From an uncultured Acetobacterium sp. (lineage in GTDB: Bacteria; Bacillota; Clostridia; Eubacteriales; Eubacteriaceae): 64,000 nt of DNA. The notes below the pieces were generated by a model. It was not told the DNA's origin and made no database searches. It saw only the letters and a program-made list of their open reading frames with translations. Shown one piece after another: positions 61,342-64,000 of this stretch (the first letter of the stretch is position 1; every line of letters starts with the position of its first letter). The stretch is from assembly GCF_963664135.1 (NCBI RefSeq), contig NZ_OY760905.1:186001-250000 (forward strand), in the 5' to 3' direction. The translations under genes and the position numbers were made by a program.

Positions 61342-62184
61342 ATGTTTTCACGAACCTGGCATGGAATTGTGCCGCTTAAAATGCGGGCGGCATTTGAACA
61401 CTATGAATATCAAACCGGGGTTAAAGATACCCTGGCCATCCCGGGCAATCGGGGTGCTTTTTTAAAAATTGTCGAGCAGGGTGAGTATGCTCATTTTTTT
61501 CTCTGCACAAAGTGGGATTCAATGGCCAGCATGATTGCCTATGCCGGGCAGGAACCAGCGATTGCGGTGACCTATCCCGAGGATGAACGCTATGGCTTGA
61601 TCTCCGATCCGATTGTGATCATTCAGGAAGTCGTGGATGATGGCGATCCGTTCACAGCCCAAGATGATATCGGGCGGCAAAGCAAGGTGAAAAAACCGAT
61701 GCAACACGAAAAATCCCCAATCACAGCGATCACCTATCGCAGCGGCGATGAATCACTGCTGGATGACATCCAGGAGTTGTGGGAAGCGCTGAACCGGCAT
61801 CATCGCGATGCCGCCGTGAATTTTAAATCCCACTATGAAGCGTTTACGTTTGCGATACGTAAAAAAAATCTGCTCCAGAAGGCTAAAAATGGGCAGCTGC
61901 GAATTGAAATTGCGGTTGATCAGGAAACCGCCCAAAATATCGGGTACTGTATTTCCCGGGTCGAATTTTCCGGGGATGCTGAAATGGAATCGTTATATGT
62001 TCGGGAAACCTATCGGGGGCTGGGCCTCGGTGAGACGCTGCTAAGCAATGCCATTACCTGGATGGATGAGATGGGAGCCCACACGAAGACCGTGTCGGTG
62101 GCAGTCGGCAACGAGAAAGCCTTCAGCTTTTATGAGCGATTTGGATTTTATCCCAGAAAAACCTTGCTGGAGCAGATAAAATAG
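61342..62184 (+). CDS. GNAT acetyltransferase with N-terminal ABM-like domain
   Basis: A 280-residue fusion. Residues 1-95 (FSRTWHGIVPLKMRAAFEHY; FLKIVEQGEYAHFFLCTKWD) resemble an antibiotic-biosynthesis-monooxygenase-like (dimeric ferredoxin-like) domain. Residues about 130-280 are a GNAT acetyltransferase with YRGLGLGETLLSNAI as the acetyl-CoA loop and FYERFGFYPRK at the end. AAAGGAG precedes the ATG. The window also holds a broken copy at 35638-36082 and a 22-codon fragment at 62920-62988, so this gene is the source or sibling of a small repeat family. Confidence 0.85.
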   Translation: MFSRTWHGIVPLKMRAAFEHYEYQTGVKDTLAIPGNRGAFLKIVEQGEYAHFFLCTKWDSMASMIAYAGQEPAIAVTYPEDERYGLISDPIVIIQEVVDDGDPFTAQDDIGRQSKVKKPMQHEKSPITAITYRSGDESLLDDIQELWEALNRHHRDAAVNFKSHYEAFTFAIRKKNLLQKAKNGQLRIEIAVDQETAQNIGYCISRVEFSGDAEMESLYVRETYRGLGLGETLLSNAITWMDEMGAHTKTVSVAVGNEKAFSFYERFGFYPRKTLLEQIK

Positions 62185-62235
62185 CGCATTGAGCATCGGT
62201 GCCGGATATACTTAACTTAAAGAAGGAAGTAAATA

Positions 62236-62721
62236 ATGCAAAAACCAATCATTCGATCAATAAGAAAAGAAGAGCTCCCGGTTTTGCGGGAATTTATGTA
62301 TCTGGCTATCTTTGTTGAAGAAGGGTCAGAGCCACTGCCCATTGAAATCGTCGATGATCCTCGTCTGATTAAGTACATCCGGGATTTTGGCAGAGTGGGT
62401 GATGCGTGTTTGGTGGCCGTTCTACAAAAAGAAGTGATTGGAGTGGTATGGTCGAGATTATTTCCGGCCAATTGTCCAGGTTATGGTTATTATGACGAAA
62501 AGACGCCAGAGCTCTCAATTGCTGTGAAACCGAAGTGGCGGGGGCAGGGGATTGGGTTTGACTTGATGTCAGCGATGCTAAAAAGGCTTCGTGAAGCCGG
62601 TTACTTGGCGGTTTCGCTCAGTGTGACACAAAACAATCCGGCAGTGGCACTTTATAAAAAATGCGGCTTTGAGATCATTGCTGTCCAGCAGGAGGATTTT
62701 CTGATGTTGTTAAAGCAATGA
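62236..62721 (+). CDS. GNAT family N-acetyltransferase
   Basis: A 161-residue single-domain GNAT: IRSIRKEELPVLREFMYLA at the N-terminus, a central KPKWRGQGIGFDLMSAML acetyl-CoA binding motif, and NPAVALYKKCGFEII at the end. Length is typical. AGAAGGAAG precedes the ATG. The substrate is unknown; flanked by two other GNAT genes. Confidence 0.88.
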   Translation: MQKPIIRSIRKEELPVLREFMYLAIFVEEGSEPLPIEIVDDPRLIKYIRDFGRVGDACLVAVLQKEVIGVVWSRLFPANCPGYGYYDEKTPELSIAVKPKWRGQGIGFDLMSAMLKRLREAGYLAVSLSVTQNNPAVALYKKCGFEIIAVQQEDFLMLLKQ

Positions 62722-62919
62722 CGCCAATAGGCGCTGATACTTTTGTGGCCGTGATTGAAGGATTAAAATAAGGTAACACAAGACCGTGCCAGACTCAACT
62801 TAATTGGTTATCAGGAGACCTATTGCTACGATGACTCAATTGAACAAGCGTATGATGGGGCTGGAAAGTCCGCCAAACGAAATCTATTGTTGATTTGTTA
62901 AGGAGAGGACTGATAAAAT

Positions 62920-62988
62920 GATCCCATCGTGATCATTCAAGAAGTTGTAGATGACGGCGATCCCTTTGTTGGCGGTAACAATTTATAA
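62920..62988 (+). pseudogene. 22-codon fragment of the ABM-GNAT gene
   Basis: DPIVIIQEVVDDGDPF, then VGGNNL and stop, matches residues 93-108 of the gene at 61342, with nothing before or after. It lies in the 350-bp gap between two GNAT genes, after a CTTAACTT-class motif (62783-62804). An isolated ribosome site (AAGGAGAGG) just before it may belong to the lost gene start. Confidence 0.7.
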
Positions 62989-63072
62989 GAACTGATAGTA
63001 AATGAAGCTTAACGCACTTTTAAAGGGGGGCGTGCGGCTTCCTGAAGCAATGAGATACGATGGAGTAATAAA

Positions 63073-63630
63073 ATGATTTTAATAAAAAAATGTTCCTTAG
63101 ATGATTTAATGGACTATCAAAAAATATCCTGCCAAACCTATTGGGAGACCTTTGCCGGAATGAATACGCAGGCCACTATGCAGGCTTATCTGGAGGAAGC
63201 GTTTAATTTAGAAAAGCTTAGAAGCGAATGGTTAAATGAAGCCTCATTTTTCTATTTTATATTTTGTAATGAACAATTGGCAGGCTATATGAAACTCAAT
63301 GAAGGCAACGCACAAACCGATCTTCATGATCCCTTATCGCTCGAAGTCGAAAGAATCTATGTTTTGAACGATTTTCAGGGAAATGGATTGGGACGGCAAT
63401 TGATGGATAAAGCAGTAGCGCTGGGAAAAGCCCAGAAGCTGACCTATCTGTGGTTGGGGGTCTGGGAGCATAACAAAAAAGCCTTAAGTTTTTATCAAAA
63501 ACACAACTTTTATAAAATTGGGTCACATGATTTTATAATGGGCGATGAGATCCAGACAGATTATCTGATGAGAAAAGACCTCATCATTGATGAAAAATGC
63601 GGATCACTGGACATCTCATTACACAAGTAA
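63073..63630 (+). CDS. GNAT family N-acetyltransferase
   Basis: A 185-residue GNAT: IKKCSLDDLMDYQKISCQTY at the start, VERIYVLNDFQGNGLGRQLM as strand 4 and the acetyl-CoA loop, and LSFYQKHNFYKIGSHDF at the end. It resembles the spermidine/polyamine-type or ElaA-like GNATs, but the substrate is not certain. ATG at 63073 lies after GGAGTAATAAA. Confidence 0.87.
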   Translation: MILIKKCSLDDLMDYQKISCQTYWETFAGMNTQATMQAYLEEAFNLEKLRSEWLNEASFFYFIFCNEQLAGYMKLNEGNAQTDLHDPLSLEVERIYVLNDFQGNGLGRQLMDKAVALGKAQKLTYLWLGVWEHNKKALSFYQKHNFYKIGSHDFIMGDEIQTDYLMRKDLIIDEKCGSLDISLHK

Positions 63631-63708
63631 TTTGACGCTTCGATTACCAAAGACTGGAAAAAATCTCCCGGTTCTATGAGGAGGTTTTGAAATGGAAGGA
63701 AACAAAGA

Positions 63709-64000
63709 ATGATTCGAAAATTCTTATTAGAAACAGATATGATTGATTTTCAGCATGTCACAATCCAGGATAAAGCACAGCAGTTATTTATAGCTGGCAT
63801 GACAAATATCGAAAAGACAAGAACCGCCTATCACTTTGTTAGGGATGAAATTCCCCATTCGTTTGATTGCAATGCCCAGGTGATCACTGCAAAAGCATCG
63901 GATGTGCTGATCCACCAAACCGGCATTTGTCATGCCAAAGCCAATTTGCTGGCTGCCCTGTTGCGATCTCAGAAAATCCCTGTTGGCTTCTGTTTTCAGC
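63709..64000 (+). CDS. Transglutaminase-like domain protein, N-terminal part (cut by window end)
   Basis: 97 residues are visible and the frame is open at the window edge. FVRDEIPHSFDCNAQVITAK, VLIHQTGICHAKANLLAALL fits a transglutaminase-like cysteine protease fold, with the Cys of TGICHAKA as the nucleophile. ATG at 63709 follows GGAAGGAAAC. The His/Asp of the triad would lie beyond the window. The 78 bases before the gene hold only a short open stretch. Confidence 0.8.
   Translation, partial: MIRKFLLETDMIDFQHVTIQDKAQQLFIAGMTNIEKTRTAYHFVRDEIPHSFDCNAQVITAKASDVLIHQTGICHAKANLLAALLRSQKIPVGFCFQ

Noticed and set aside
34463-62804. The CTTAAC repeats as integron attC sites (ACTTAAC fits RYYYAAC)
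   Set aside because: No matching GTTRRRY end at the right distance with the typical bulged stem, and no integron integrase in the window.
1-64000. tRNA, rRNA, CRISPR arrays and intact IS transposases
   Set aside because: Looked for on both strands by eye; no cloverleaf, rRNA stretch, direct-repeat array or transposase frame was recognised. A tRNAscan/CRISPR search would be the decisive test.

Overview
The window looks like the chromosome of an anaerobic Bacillota of the class Clostridia, plausibly an Acetobacterium/Eubacteriaceae relative (inference). The signs are strong GGAGG ribosome binding sites, some TTG starts, and a gene set of anaerobic flavoenzymes, a rubrerythrin-like protein, an anaerobic sulfatase-maturing enzyme and an Fe-S old-yellow-enzyme. 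No rRNA, tRNA, CRISPR array or intact transposase was seen.

Region 1 (1-27 kb) is mostly ordinary, moderately GC-rich chromosome. It opens with a polyol/sugar catabolic operon: FGGY kinase (cut by the window edge), SDR dehydrogenase, GlpA-like flavoprotein with a BFD iron-sulfur domain, a second FAD/NAD oxidoreductase, a DUF1667 Cys protein and a class II aldolase. Then come a terpenoid-toroid protein with an MGT glycosyltransferase, a DnaQ-like exonuclease, two class I/II aminotransferases with a divergent MerR regulator (with a clear 19-bp-spacer MerR promoter), a ferritin-like protein, a DUF3089 lipoprotein, an AI-2E permease, an unusual MATE-HATPase fusion followed by an HATPase-GNAT protein, a PPOX protein with an AraC regulator, a membrane EAL protein, and a LysR regulator beside an Fe-S flavin oxidoreductase.

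Region 2 (27-64 kb) is an accessory/defence island, a patchwork of AT-rich modules and gene debris. Intact modules are an AbiEi/AbiEii-type toxin-antitoxin pair bracketed by two identical 42-bp terminators; an SF2 helicase with a nuclease-like C-terminus plus two small partners; a sulfatase/anSME pair; a phage-derived primase-helicase and lysis segment; a TIR-STAND-TPR protein; a two-gene DUF4297-like nuclease/SMC-like ATPase system; and a PH-domain protein, a NACHT ATPase and further unrecognised genes. Debris includes broken HigB/HigA, Fic, DUF2442, SPASM, GNAT, alpha/beta hydrolase, holin and GGDEF fragments. The window ends in a GNAT cluster and a partial transglutaminase gene.

Three repeat classes tie the island together. 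A ~120-bp terminator-plus-promoter unit (four copies) sits at the upstream edge of accessory modules. A short motif ending in CTTAACTT (about eleven copies, all in the same orientation) lies between genes from 34 to 63 kb. A 400-bp direct repeat of the holin 3' end flanks the 7.4-kb segment holding the broken toxin-antitoxin pair, the TIR-STAND gene and the nuclease/ATPase pair. The best candidates for under-described systems are the helicase module (29.98-34.24 kb), the TIR-STAND plus nuclease/ATPase segment (49.2-54.8 kb), the NACHT region (55.9-61.2 kb) and the MATE-HATPase fusion pair (16.9-20.1 kb).
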